The notes beneath the pieces were generated by a model. It did no database searches, had not been told where the DNA came from, and worked only from the letters and a program-made list of their open reading frames with translations. Shown here piece by piece: positions 1 to 8,069 of a stretch of DNA of 14,208 bases. Every line of letters starts with the position of its first letter. Within the stretch, counting starts at the first letter, position 1. The DNA is from Planctomycetales bacterium (GTDB lineage: Bacteria; Planctomycetota; Planctomycetia; Pirellulales; Thermoguttaceae): positions 1 to 14,208 of the forward strand of contig SKZG01000003.1 in the NCBI GenBank assembly GCA_007127495.1. Reading direction: 5' to 3'. A program made the translations under genes and the position numbers.

Positions 1-35
1 ATAGATCGTTACCGCAAGACCGACTATAAACAGTC

Positions 36-43
36 AAGAGGAG
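36..43 (+). promoter_or_regulatory. Shine-Dalgarno site of the DUF1080 gene
   Basis: The purine run AAGAGGAG ends 7 bases before the ATG at 51, a standard ribosome binding distance. It fixes the start of the first gene. No convincing promoter can be placed in the few bases available to the left. Confidence 0.75.
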
Positions 44-50
44 TAAAACC

Positions 51-689
51 ATGAAACGTGTATTTTGTGTCTCTGTCACGGTGGTGCTGTCGCTGCTGCC
101 TGCGTTGGTGCGGGCGGACGACGGCGCGGCATGGCAAGCGCTGTTCAACGGCGAGGACCTGACCGGATGGCATGGCGTGGGTGGGCCGATCACCAACTGG
201 AGCGCCGACGACGGTGTGCTCATGTGTACCGGGGAGCGCGGATCGCAATGGCTGCGCACCGATCGCGAATATGCCGACTTCGAACTGAGCCTGGAGTTCA
301 AGATTCCCGAAGACGGCAACAGCGGGGTTTTTGTGCGGGCACCGGCGGCCGGCGCGCCTTGGGTGGAGGGCTTTGAAATCCAGATTCTCGACGACGAAGG
401 CCCCCGTTGGGCCAACTTACAGCCCAACCAGTACACCGGCGCCATCTACGCGGTCCAGGCGCCCTCGAAGCGGGTAACGAAGCCGGCCGGTCAATGGCAG
501 TCGATGCGCATTCGGCTTGATGGTCGTCGCTGCGCGGTCTGGGTGAACGGCCAGCAGGTGCTCGATGCCGACCTCGACACCCTGGCCGAGCGTTTTCCCG
601 ACACGCCCGGCCTGAAGCGGGAAAAGGGCTACATCGGGTTGCAGAACCACAGTTCGCCCGTGTATTACCGGAACATCCGGATTCGCTGA
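51..689 (+). CDS. Secreted DUF1080 (3-keto-disaccharide hydrolase-like) protein
   Basis: This is a complete 212-residue protein. It begins with a signal peptide (MKR, then a hydrophobic stretch, with likely cleavage after VRA near residue 22), so it should act in the periplasm or at the surface. The mature part is a single DUF1080 (PF06439) concanavalin-like jelly roll. It opens with the family signature LFNGEDLTGW and continues with W-(LRTDREYADFELSLEFKIP), GNSGVFVRAP, FEIQILDD, the segment around QPNQYTGAIY, and a C-terminal GYIGLQNHSSPVYYRNIRI. The length fits a one-domain family member. In planctomycetes such proteins are abundant and are linked by family knowledge to breakdown of 3-keto sugars and glycosides; the substrate here cannot be read from sequence. 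The start is set by a good Shine-Dalgarno site. The next gene follows 74 bases downstream on the same strand, so the two could be co-transcribed. Confidence 0.9.
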   Translation: MKRVFCVSVTVVLSLLPALVRADDGAAWQALFNGEDLTGWHGVGGPITNWSADDGVLMCTGERGSQWLRTDREYADFELSLEFKIPEDGNSGVFVRAPAAGAPWVEGFEIQILDDEGPRWANLQPNQYTGAIYAVQAPSKRVTKPAGQWQSMRIRLDGRRCAVWVNGQQVLDADLDTLAERFPDTPGLKREKGYIGLQNHSSPVYYRNIRIR

Positions 690-752
690 CCGTTTCTACT
701 TCGCGCGGCCTGAACTGGCGTTTTCTTGACAAACTTCCACAACCGTTGTCCC

Positions 753-759
753 AAGAGGA
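753..759 (+). promoter_or_regulatory. Shine-Dalgarno site choosing the start of the HZS-alpha-like gene
   Basis: AAGAGGA lies 4 bases before the ATG at 764 and 10 bases before a second in-frame ATG at 770. A TTG at 746 in the same frame lies upstream of this site and has no site of its own, so it is rejected as a start. Both ATGs give the same signal peptide. Confidence 0.6.
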
Positions 760-763
760 TGAG

Positions 764-3688
764 ATGATAATGCGACATTCCCTGATTGCCCTGACGTGTC
801 TTCTGTTCCTGTATCGTATCGCTGCGGCGGTCGGTCCGGAGCAAATCGAGGCCGATTGGCTCCGCCAGGACGAGGTGCGCGGCGTGCCCGACGGTTCCGC
901 CGCCGACAGCCTCACCCGCGAGGCCGACGCTGCCGGCGGCGTCGACGGCGTGATCGACGGCACCTGGGGATTCCACACGGAAATGGAGGACGATCCCTGG
1001 TGGCAGGTCGACCTTGGCGAGCCGATCGAACTCGGCCGAGTGGTGCTCTACAACCGGTGCGACGCCACCGGCTCGCGCAACCGGCGCATCAAGGTGCTGC
1101 TAAGCGACGACGGCAAGGACTTCCGCCAGGCATACCAGCACGACGGCACCGACTTCTGGGGCTACTCGGACAAGAAGCCGCTCGTGGTCGATCTGGCCGA
1201 CCGCCGCGCCCGGTTCGTCCGGCTCCAGGTTCCCGGCCGCAATTACTTTCATCTCGATGAAGTGCAGGTGTATCCGGCTACGGAGGACTGTCCCGATTTT
1301 CGCGGCGAAGAGAATCATGGTTCCGGGAAACCGCCTGTCGCCGGGAAAATGGGACTGTCCCCTTCAGCAGATGCCGAGAACATCGCCCTGGGCAAGCCGG
1401 CCACGCAAAGCAGCCTGAGCCAATGGTCCAAGGCGAGTCCTGCCGGGGCCGCCGGGCACGACCGCGTGTACCAGACCGATCGGATCATCGCCCGCGGAAT
1501 GAAGCTGGCCGAGAAGCTCCGCGCGCTCGGCGCGAACGTCGACGACCAAGTGCGGGAACTCCAGCGCGTGCAGGCGCGGCTCGCGCGGCTTCCCGCCGAT
1601 GCGCCGGCCGACCAGCGGCAGGCCCTTTACTTCCAGTCGCGCTGGGCCGTGCGGCGCATGGCCCTGCGCAACCCGCTCTTGGACTTCGATTCGATCCTGT
1701 TCACCCAGCGCATTCCACCCGGTTTCCCGCACATGTCCGACGAATACTACGGCTGGTGGTCGCGGGGCGGTGGCGGGCTGTACGTGCTCGAAGGGTTCCA
1801 GACCGACAGCCCCCGGGTGCGATGCCTCACCGAAGGCTGGGAGACCGGCAGCTTCATCCGGCCCGACCTGTCGTTCGACGGCACCCGCGTGCTGTTCGCC
1901 TACGCGAAGTACTACCCGGAAGTGCACAAGATCGCCGACAAAGTGAACAAAGACAACCTGCCCGAAGACGCCTTCTACCAGGTGTACGAGATGGCGTTGG
2001 ACGGTTCGGGTGTCCGCCGCCTCACCCGCGGCAAGTACGACTGCTTCGACGCGAGGTATCTGCCCAACGGCGATATCGTATTCCTCTCGACGCGCAAGGG
2101 CCGCTCGGTGCAGGTAACCCCGTGCAGCGCGCGGGCCACGCTCGACGTGCCCGACCTGCCCGACAGCTACGTCCGCTGCGGGGGCGACAACCGCCGGCCG
2201 GTGGCCGTGTATACCCTGCACCGCATGCGCCCGGACGGGACGGGCTTGCTGCCCATCTCGGCGTTCGAGAACTTCGAGTGGACGCCGTTCGTCGCGGCCG
2301 ACGGGCGCATTCTGTACGCCCGCTGGGATTACATCGACCGTTTCAACCAGTCGTTCATGAGCCTCTGGTCGAAGAACCCCGACGGCACCAACCCGCAGCT
2401 TGTGTACGGCAACTACACGAAGCTGCTCGACTGCGTGTTCGAGGCGCAGCCGGTGCCCGGCTCGCAGAAGCTCATGTTCACCGCTTCGGCGCACCACTCG
2501 AACCTGGGCGGGTCGATCGTGCTGTTGGACCGCACGCGGGGCACGGAGGGCGAAGGGCCTTTGACGCGACTGACGCCCGAGGTCTGCTTCCCGGAGAGCG
2601 AGGGCTGGCCGGGACACTACTACCTCAACCCGCACCCGCTCTCGGAAGACTTCTTTCTGGTGACCTGGAGCGACGCCCCGCTGCCGAAGCATACCATGCT
2701 GATGGACCCGGCGAACAACCCCGTTGCGTCGATGGGCGTGTACTTTGCCGATTCGCTGGGCAACCTGGAACTGCTCTACCGCGACCCCGACATTTCGAGC
2801 CTCACGCCGCTGCCCCTCCGGCCGAGGCAACGTCCGCCGGCCGTAGCCGAGTTGGCCGCATGGGACGGGCCGCAGGAAGGCCGGTATCTGCTGCAAGACG
2901 TGTACCGGGGCATGGAGGGGCTGCCGCGCGGGACGATCCGCAGCCTGCGCGTGGTGGCCGTGCCGCCGAAGGTGCAGCCGCACATGAACCAGCCGGTGCT
3001 GGGCGTTTCGCGGGAAGACCCCGGCAAGTACATCCTGGGGACGGTGCCGGTGGCCGAGGACGGCTCGGCCCACTTCCGCGTGCCCAGCGGCGTGCCCGTG
3101 CTGTTCCAAGCGCTCGACGCCGAGGGGTTCGCCGTGCAAACGATGCGGTCGCTCACCTACGTTCAGCCGGGGCAAACGCTCGCGTGTATCGGCTGCCACG
3201 AGCACCGCGACCTTTCGCCGGCGGTGGGCAGTCTTCCGCTGGCCGCGCGCAGGGAACCCTCCCGGCTGCGCCCCGGTCCGGAGGGCTCCTGGCCGTTGCG
3301 TTACGACCGGCTCGTGCAGCCGGTGCTCGACCGGTACTGCGTTTCCTGCCACCGGCCCGGCGCCGACGACCGCGAGGCAGCGGCCTTCGACCTCACGCCC
3401 GAGCGCTCGTACGACAGCCTCATCCACTACGCCAACGACGACCTGCTGAAGCTGGCCTTCGAGCGCGACCAGTCGTTCGTCGGCGAGTGCGTCGCGCAAA
3501 ACAGCAAGCTCATGGCCCTGCTCCTGGCCGGCCACCACGACGTGCAACTCGACGCCGAGGCCCTCGAACGGCTGACCACCTGGCTGGACACCTACGCCCA
3601 CCGCAAAGGCCACTACAGCGACGACCAGGAGGAGGAGCTTCAACGGCTCAAGGCCGAGTGGCGCGAGATGGAAATGCTCGGGGATTGA
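764..3688 (+). CDS. Large secreted protein: F5/8C-like domain, HZS-alpha-type propeller, two CxxCH motifs
   Basis: The protein has 974 residues counted from the ATG at 764 (770 is also possible). Residues 1-22 form a signal peptide. Residues about 45-172 resemble an F5/8 type C (discoidin) sugar-binding domain, with PWWQVDLG at 78-85 and FVRLQV and EVQVYP near the end. A second F5/8C-like opening (ALGKPATQSS) follows but runs into a charged helical stretch (KLAEKLRALG onward) instead of a full domain. The middle has TolB/WD-type blades (FIRPDLSFDGTRVLFAY, LPNGDIVFLSTR, MRPDGTGLLPIS, AADGRILYARWDY), the pattern of the hydrazine synthase alpha-subunit middle domain. The C-terminal part holds CIGCH (808-812) and CVSCH (859-863), possible covalent haem sites of a cytochrome c type. 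Non-anammox planctomycetes carry many such proteins of unknown function, so hydrazine synthesis should not be assumed. The partner may be the DUF1080 protein upstream. Confidence 0.8.
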   Translation: MIMRHSLIALTCLLFLYRIAAAVGPEQIEADWLRQDEVRGVPDGSAADSLTREADAAGGVDGVIDGTWGFHTEMEDDPWWQVDLGEPIELGRVVLYNRCDATGSRNRRIKVLLSDDGKDFRQAYQHDGTDFWGYSDKKPLVVDLADRRARFVRLQVPGRNYFHLDEVQVYPATEDCPDFRGEENHGSGKPPVAGKMGLSPSADAENIALGKPATQSSLSQWSKASPAGAAGHDRVYQTDRIIARGMKLAEKLRALGANVDDQVRELQRVQARLARLPADAPADQRQALYFQSRWAVRRMALRNPLLDFDSILFTQRIPPGFPHMSDEYYGWWSRGGGGLYVLEGFQTDSPRVRCLTEGWETGSFIRPDLSFDGTRVLFAYAKYYPEVHKIADKVNKDNLPEDAFYQVYEMALDGSGVRRLTRGKYDCFDARYLPNGDIVFLSTRKGRSVQVTPCSARATLDVPDLPDSYVRCGGDNRRPVAVYTLHRMRPDGTGLLPISAFENFEWTPFVAADGRILYARWDYIDRFNQSFMSLWSKNPDGTNPQLVYGNYTKLLDCVFEAQPVPGSQKLMFTASAHHSNLGGSIVLLDRTRGTEGEGPLTRLTPEVCFPESEGWPGHYYLNPHPLSEDFFLVTWSDAPLPKHTMLMDPANNPVASMGVYFADSLGNLELLYRDPDISSLTPLPLRPRQRPPAVAELAAWDGPQEGRYLLQDVYRGMEGLPRGTIRSLRVVAVPPKVQPHMNQPVLGVSREDPGKYILGTVPVAEDGSAHFRVPSGVPVLFQALDAEGFAVQTMRSLTYVQPGQTLACIGCHEHRDLSPAVGSLPLAARREPSRLRPGPEGSWPLRYDRLVQPVLDRYCVSCHRPGADDREAAAFDLTPERSYDSLIHYANDDLLKLAFERDQSFVGECVAQNSKLMALLLAGHHDVQLDAEALERLTTWLDTYAHRKGHYSDDQEEELQRLKAEWREMEMLGD

Positions 3689-3695
3689 TTTTAGG

Positions 3696-3795
3696 GGCTC
3701 TTCCGTTTCTAAGTGCAGAAAGCCTTTGTTTCAGGGACGGCACACGGCGTGTGCCTACGACAATGAAGCGGGCTGCACCTAGAAACGGAAGAGCC
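3696..3795. repeat. Nested inverted-repeat element between convergent genes
   Basis: The outer arms at 3696-3718 and 3773-3795 are 23 bases each and complementary at 22 positions; the outer 15 bases (GGCTCTTCCGTTTCT and its complement) match perfectly. Inside lies a perfect smaller hairpin: GGCACAC at 3739-3745, a 3-base loop, and GTGTGCC at 3749-3755. The element starts 8 bases after the stop of the HZS-alpha-like gene. Its structure suits a MITE- or REP-like non-coding repeat, and it could also end transcription from either side of the convergent pair, although no T-run follows. Whether it recurs in the genome cannot be seen here. Confidence 0.75.
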
Positions 3796-3880
3796 ATTTT
3801 AAGACGCGGAAACCGCCAGCACCGTACCTCGCGAACACCCACCAGCCTTCGGCAAACCCGTAACGGTTGCTAGGCCGGCC

Positions 3881-6277
3881 CTATTGCGTCGCGAACCAGG
3901 CCTTCCAGCGGCGCACGCGTTCGGTGGTTGTGGCCGGGGCGCCGTCCGGTAAAAGCGACTGGTCCTCGCCGGCCGTGGCCGGCAAGGCGGCCAGTGCGGC
4001 GCGCATCACGCTGACGCGGTCGTCCAGCAAACGGATCAGGTTGGGCGTGAAGATCGGATCGGCCAATTCGCCCATCGTCTCGGCCACCCGCCGCCGCACG
4101 GCGGCGTCGTGACTGTAGGCCAGTCGTTCCAGCGTGGCCACACCGCGCGGATCGTCCAGGTGCACCAAGGCCAGCGCCACCTCCAGTTGAAGCGGTTCGT
4201 TGCCGCTGCGCAGCAGTTCGTCCAACGCACCGGTGTCGGCAAGATGCCCACTCGCAGCCAAGGCCCGTAGTGCCGCCACCACCACCGCATCGCTTTCATC
4301 TTCGATGGCGGGCAGTAGGGCGGGCGCGTGTTTCGCGTCGGGGTGTGCGGCCAAATGCATGCAGCCGCGCCGGCGCACTTCGGCTGCCGGGTGGCCCACC
4401 GCCGCGTAGGCGATCCGGTGCGCCGTCTCGCTCCGGTCGGCGGCCACCGCCGAAAGCACGCTTTGGAATACCAACGCATCGGGCTCCGGTGTGACCAGAC
4501 GGCACAATCGCTCAGCGGCCAGCGGGCCGAGGTGGCCCTTTTCCGCCAGCGCATCGAGTTCGGCCGCTGCCCGGCGTCGCTCAATCACGTCGTCATTCGT
4601 CAAACGCGCGAGCAGCGCAAATGCCGGATGCATGTCGGGCAAAACCTTCAGGTAAACGTCCTCCGGCAGGCGGCGCTGCCGGTCCAGGGCCAGGACTTCC
4701 AGCACGTCGATGCAACGGGGCCCCAACGCACTGAGCCCCGCCATATCCTCCGCGGCGAGCAGTTGCTCGACTCGCTCAAGCTCCTCCGACGACACCGCCT
4801 GCCCATCGTTTCCTGTTTCCGGCTCAGGCGGCCCCTCTTCGACCATCGGGAATTGTTCGCGAAACGCCTTGGCGAGTCGTTGCAGTTCAACACGGCGCCG
4901 TTCCGGTGGGCCATCGGCGGGAAACGAAGCGGCCTGCGGCCATTGGGCGGCAAGCTGATGGGCCGCGGCCTTGCGGCACGAAAAGCTGTCCTTGGCCATG
5001 GCATCGAGCAGGATGGGCCCGGCTTGTTCGACGGGCCACCGGCCTACGGATGCCAGCAGTTCCCGATGCACTTCCGGGCTGGCGTCGTCGAGCAGGGTGC
5101 GCGCGGCTCGCGACGCTTCGTGCCCGTCGAACCCGGCCAGGGCTCGCGCAACTTCCATGCGAACGCGCCACGACTCGTCGCCGGCGGCTTTCAGCAGGAT
5201 ATCGTACGCTTCCGACGCGGCAAGGGCCGCTACGGCGGCTTCGCGCATTCGAGTGGCGTGATGGCTCAGCAGCGGCTCGAGCAGCGCGACGGCCTCGGCG
5301 TCGGCCAGGGCGCCCAAACCGCGAATCGCCGCAAGCCGAACGTCCAGGGCATGGTCGTGCACCGCTTCGCCGAGCAGCCGATGGGCGTCGGCATGTTGCC
5401 GCGCGGCAACGGCTTCCATGACGGCAATTCGCAATCGCGGGTCGCCTGCGGCGCGCAGGTCGATCAGGGCCTCGGGCAGCGGCGACGCGTCATCGTGCGT
5501 CCAACGGCGCACCGCCTCCAGCCGCACCGCAACCGATCGACTGCGCAGCGCGGCCTGAAACCGTTCATCGCCGGCCGGGCTGACGTGGAGCCCCAGCGCG
5601 GCAATCAGCTCAGCGTGCAATTCCGGCAGGTACACGGACCGCCTCTCTCGGGCGGAGGGCTCGGCATATTGGTCCAGCAGCTTGCTGAGCAGCCGTCGCG
5701 GCTCGTCGCCGGGCAAGTTGCCCAACGCCTCGACGGCGGCACATCGCATGGGCAGCGGGAGCGACGGCGTTTCGACTGCTTCAAACAATCGCTTCGCGCC
5801 CGAGGCATCGCCAAGCCGAGCCAGCGCGATAGCCGCGTTGGCGGCCGCGACCCCATTCGAGGTGCCGATGGCACGATGGAACGCCGGCTGCCGCTCTGCC
5901 GGCCGCGCGAGGAGTTCATCGAGGTCAGGGTAACGCCACCGCGCCTCCGGGTCTGGGAGCGGGCCCTCTCCCGTGCCGGTCGTTTCCGGAATCGCCCGAA
6001 TCCACACACTGCGCCGGCGGCCGTCATCGCCCTCCGCCACAGACCGCTCGAGCACGCTCCAGTCAGCTTCCGCGATTCCGGGGGCTGAAGCGGGCTCCGC
6101 AGTTGGGGCGATGCTCGAAGCGGTTTCAGCGCCGTCGGCGCGCTCGACCGGCAGCAGGGGCCAAGTCGACGGGCGGGTTGCCAAGCGACCACAGCCGGCA
6201 AGAAGGCAGCATGCGCCCGCGGCGCAAGTCAGGCATGCCGCTCGAAAAGCCCGGAAGCGTGAAAAGGTTTCTGTCAC
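3881..6277 (-). CDS. HEAT-repeat lipoprotein
   Basis: The protein has 798 residues from a GTG start at 6277. A TTG at 6286 would add three residues, but it sits only 2 bases after AAAAGGA, whereas that site is 10 bases from the GTG; I prefer the GTG. The N-terminus (RFRAFRAACLTC, then a hydrophobic core) ends in LAGC with the lipid-carrying cysteine at residue 29, so it is probably membrane-anchored. Almost all of the rest is alpha-helical HEAT/PBS-lyase-type repeats of about 30 residues, e.g. DVRLAAIRGLGALADAEAV, RVRMEVARALAGFDGHEA and AVRRRVAETMGELADPIF. A less regular acidic linker (EEGPPEPETGNDGQAVSSEE) separates two repeat arrays. HEAT arrays are binding scaffolds; no catalytic motif is visible and I do not assign a function. 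It lies downstream of another exported HEAT protein on the same strand, suggesting a shared role. Confidence 0.85.
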   Translation of the reverse strand: MTETFSRFRAFRAACLTCAAGACCLLAGCGRLATRPSTWPLLPVERADGAETASSIAPTAEPASAPGIAEADWSVLERSVAEGDDGRRRSVWIRAIPETTGTGEGPLPDPEARWRYPDLDELLARPAERQPAFHRAIGTSNGVAAANAAIALARLGDASGAKRLFEAVETPSLPLPMRCAAVEALGNLPGDEPRRLLSKLLDQYAEPSARERRSVYLPELHAELIAALGLHVSPAGDERFQAALRSRSVAVRLEAVRRWTHDDASPLPEALIDLRAAGDPRLRIAVMEAVAARQHADAHRLLGEAVHDHALDVRLAAIRGLGALADAEAVALLEPLLSHHATRMREAAVAALAASEAYDILLKAAGDESWRVRMEVARALAGFDGHEASRAARTLLDDASPEVHRELLASVGRWPVEQAGPILLDAMAKDSFSCRKAAAHQLAAQWPQAASFPADGPPERRRVELQRLAKAFREQFPMVEEGPPEPETGNDGQAVSSEELERVEQLLAAEDMAGLSALGPRCIDVLEVLALDRQRRLPEDVYLKVLPDMHPAFALLARLTNDDVIERRRAAAELDALAEKGHLGPLAAERLCRLVTPEPDALVFQSVLSAVAADRSETAHRIAYAAVGHPAAEVRRRGCMHLAAHPDAKHAPALLPAIEDESDAVVVAALRALAASGHLADTGALDELLRSGNEPLQLEVALALVHLDDPRGVATLERLAYSHDAAVRRRVAETMGELADPIFTPNLIRLLDDRVSVMRAALAALPATAGEDQSLLPDGAPATTTERVRRWKAWFATQ

Positions 6278-6404
6278 TGTTGGCAAGTCCTTTTGCCGTT
6301 ATGACGTTGTGGGGGCACCGAAGTGTCGCCCGCAAGCGCCGCGTGCCAACGCGACGCCGTTTTCCATTCGAACGCGATCAAGCCGACCTCCCAAGCCGAC
6401 TCGA

Positions 6405-7769
6405 TTATTGCCCTGTCTGCGCGGTCGCGGGACTGCGTGCCGGCTCCAAGCCGGCAAGCGAAGCTCGCAGCGCTTGCACGATTTCCGCGTCGCCGCTTTG
6501 CCTGTCGTCGAACAGCGCCGATAGCTTTTCGATTTGCTCCCGCAGGGAGTCATAGGTCGCTTTCTCGTCCGCCGCGCCGACCAGGGGTGCGATACCTTGG
6601 GAGGGTTCGTCTTCGTCACCGGCAAGCCCTTGCAGCACGGCCACGAGCCGGGCCTTCACCCTTCGGCGCGAGAACCCGTTGGGGTCTTCGTCGAAATGGT
6701 CGGTATCGGCGCGGATCGCGTCGGCGGCGAGCCGGCCGAGCGCGGCGATCGGTTGCGCGGCGCTGAGCCCATCGGCCCCCGTATAGTTCAGTTGCCCCAG
6801 CGCGGTGGCCGCGCGACATCGGACCAGCATATCGAGCTGGCGATCGGCCACGAGGTTGGTGAGCAGTCGCGGTACCTCGGCATTCCGGCCGACCGAGCCG
6901 AGCAATCCCAGTGCCTTGGCGGCCTGCGCCCGCATCCATGCATGGCCCTCGGGCGACCGAGCCGGCGCCCCCGGCGATTGCGCCAATCGGATCATGGCCT
7001 GCTGAACGGCCGAGGTCGCCTCGGGTGTGAGTTGTCCGAACTGGGTGTAGCGGATAATGCCAACCAGAGCCGCAACCTTCACGGGATCGATCTGCTCGTC
7101 GTCGCCGAGCGCTTGGAGCAAGACGGGCAAGGCGGCGGGCAGCGGCGTTGGAGTATCGCCGGCACGAAGCGGCTCCTCGGCGTTCAGTTCGCCAATCATC
7201 AGCATGGCGTTCACGCGAGCCGCCGGATGCACGTTGGCCGAGGCCATCTTGCCCAGGTAATCGAGGATGACCGCCTGCAATCGCTTGTGCGGCGGACCGG
7301 TCCTGCCCGAGAGCAGATTATTACGCAACTCCCTCCGCAACAGCGGAAGCGATGCGCGGTTGGCCGGTTGCGTCCACCGCGGAAGGAAATAGCGGCGGTA
7401 GTAGGCCTCGAATCGTTCCTCCTCGCCCGGTTCAAACTTCCGATTCCGCAGCATGGCCATCACGTTGAATCGCTCGCGCCTCTGGTCCTCGTCAACCTGC
7501 AGGACCAAATACGGCTTCGTGCCGATATCGGGGCGCGCCGGAGCCGTTGCCGTCCGCCCCGGTGGTTGCGCCTCGGCTGCCCGAGGACGTGCCGCCGCAG
7601 GATCAGGCGTTTCCTCCGCCGGCAGGTCCGGCTCATCGGCTTGCGCATCGGCAGCAATGCCTGCCCCCTGCTGCGCGAGGGCCGCCGGACCAACGAGCCA
7701 CCATGCAAGAAGCAACGACGTCGAAAGAAAAAGAACCTGAGAAGGACGGGGCGAACTGCGGAACATCAT
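6405..7769 (-). CDS. Exported HEAT-repeat protein
   Basis: The protein has 454 residues from the ATG at 7769 (an adjacent ATG at 7766 is equally possible; no clear Shine-Dalgarno site precedes either). It begins with a signal peptide, SQVLFLSTSLLLAWWLVGPA then ALA before QQ, giving cleavage near residue 33. A low-complexity Ala/Pro/Glu linker follows (about 35-80). The folded part starts near KPYLVLQVDEDQRRERF and carries irregular HEAT-type helices: HPAARVNAMLMIGEL, DPVKVAALVGIIRY, WMRAQAAKALGLLG and LVRCRAATALGQLNY. The C-terminus (ATYDSLREQIEKLSALFDD) looks like a short coiled coil. No enzyme motif is seen and the function is unknown. It is the first gene of a probable two-gene transcription unit with the HEAT lipoprotein 127 bases downstream. 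Confidence 0.85.
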   Translation of the reverse strand: MMFRSSPRPSQVLFLSTSLLLAWWLVGPAALAQQGAGIAADAQADEPDLPAEETPDPAAARPRAAEAQPPGRTATAPARPDIGTKPYLVLQVDEDQRRERFNVMAMLRNRKFEPGEEERFEAYYRRYFLPRWTQPANRASLPLLRRELRNNLLSGRTGPPHKRLQAVILDYLGKMASANVHPAARVNAMLMIGELNAEEPLRAGDTPTPLPAALPVLLQALGDDEQIDPVKVAALVGIIRYTQFGQLTPEATSAVQQAMIRLAQSPGAPARSPEGHAWMRAQAAKALGLLGSVGRNAEVPRLLTNLVADRQLDMLVRCRAATALGQLNYTGADGLSAAQPIAALGRLAADAIRADTDHFDEDPNGFSRRRVKARLVAVLQGLAGDEDEPSQGIAPLVGAADEKATYDSLREQIEKLSALFDDRQSGDAEIVQALRASLAGLEPARSPATAQTGQ

Positions 7770-8069
7770 GGTGCGAATAACCGTTTACGGGTACGTTACC
7801 AGAGCTTCTGGGACACACGATCTCGTTACTGGGGCAACTAAGGCCAGGCGACGAAATGAGAACACAACTCTCAGCTACAGCGAGCAGAGAAGACCACGCC
7901 TACCTTCATAGAGTAACGCCGAACCACATGACCTGTCAAGCTGTTTCGATGAGAAAACCCCTCTCGTGGGGAGGCGGGCCTACGCAAGGGGCTCCCTTTG
8001 ACTTCTGTCGAGAAACCGCGTAATGTTGATGGTATCGGTCACGGCCTGCAATTTGCGATTGATGAAACG
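7770..8069. other. Divergent intergenic region
   Basis: About 300 bases separate the divergently transcribed exported HEAT gene and the deacetylase gene. I see no RNA gene or plausible small coding region. On the minus strand a perfect TTGACA (complement of 7934-7939) could be a -35 box, with only a weak TACTCT-like -10 at 18 bases. On the plus strand TTGACT at 7998 with TAATGT 17 bases on could drive the deacetylase gene. A 5-base-pair hairpin (CCAGA-GCT-TCTGG) lies near 7800. Confidence 0.5.
7998..8026 (+). promoter_or_regulatory. Candidate sigma-70 promoter of the deacetylase gene
   Basis: TTGACT (7998-8003, five of six consensus bases) and TAATGT (8021-8026, three of six) are 17 bases apart, placing a start site near 8033, about 37 bases before the ATG at 8070. 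The TTG of this -35 box is also the first base of a longer in-frame reading frame, which argues against that TTG being a translation start. Confidence 0.35.

Noticed and set aside
726..731. A perfect TTGACA ahead of the HZS-alpha-like gene, as a possible promoter
   Set aside because: No acceptable -10 box occurs 16-18 bases downstream (the positions read GTCCCA/TCCCAA), so on its own it is not enough to call a promoter.
1364..3643. A 759-codon open frame on the minus strand opposite the HZS-alpha-like gene
   Set aside because: It mirrors the codon phase of the real gene, is rich in Arg/Val/His/Gly low-complexity sequence, and shows no domain or ribosome site. High GC removes stop codons from the antisense frame.
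764..3688. Evidence that the organism is an anammox bacterium
   Set aside because: Only a resemblance to the HZS alpha subunit is seen. No beta/gamma subunits or hydrazine dehydrogenase are in the window, and related proteins are common in other planctomycetes.
1423..3873. An 816-codon plus-strand frame overlapping the HZS-alpha-like gene
   Set aside because: It is an Arg/Ala/Pro-rich frame shifted from the real coding frame with no recognisable motif. The overlapping real frame has a signal peptide, domains and CxxCH motifs.
4328..6088. A 586-codon plus-strand frame opposite the HEAT lipoprotein gene
   Set aside because: It is an antisense by-product of the GC-rich HEAT gene, with no start signal and no family resemblance.
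7911..7939. Minus-strand TTGACA with a weak -10 as promoter of the HEAT operon
   Set aside because: The -35 is perfect, but the best -10 at 18 bases (TACTCT) matches only three of six positions. It is mentioned under the intergenic region but not called separately.
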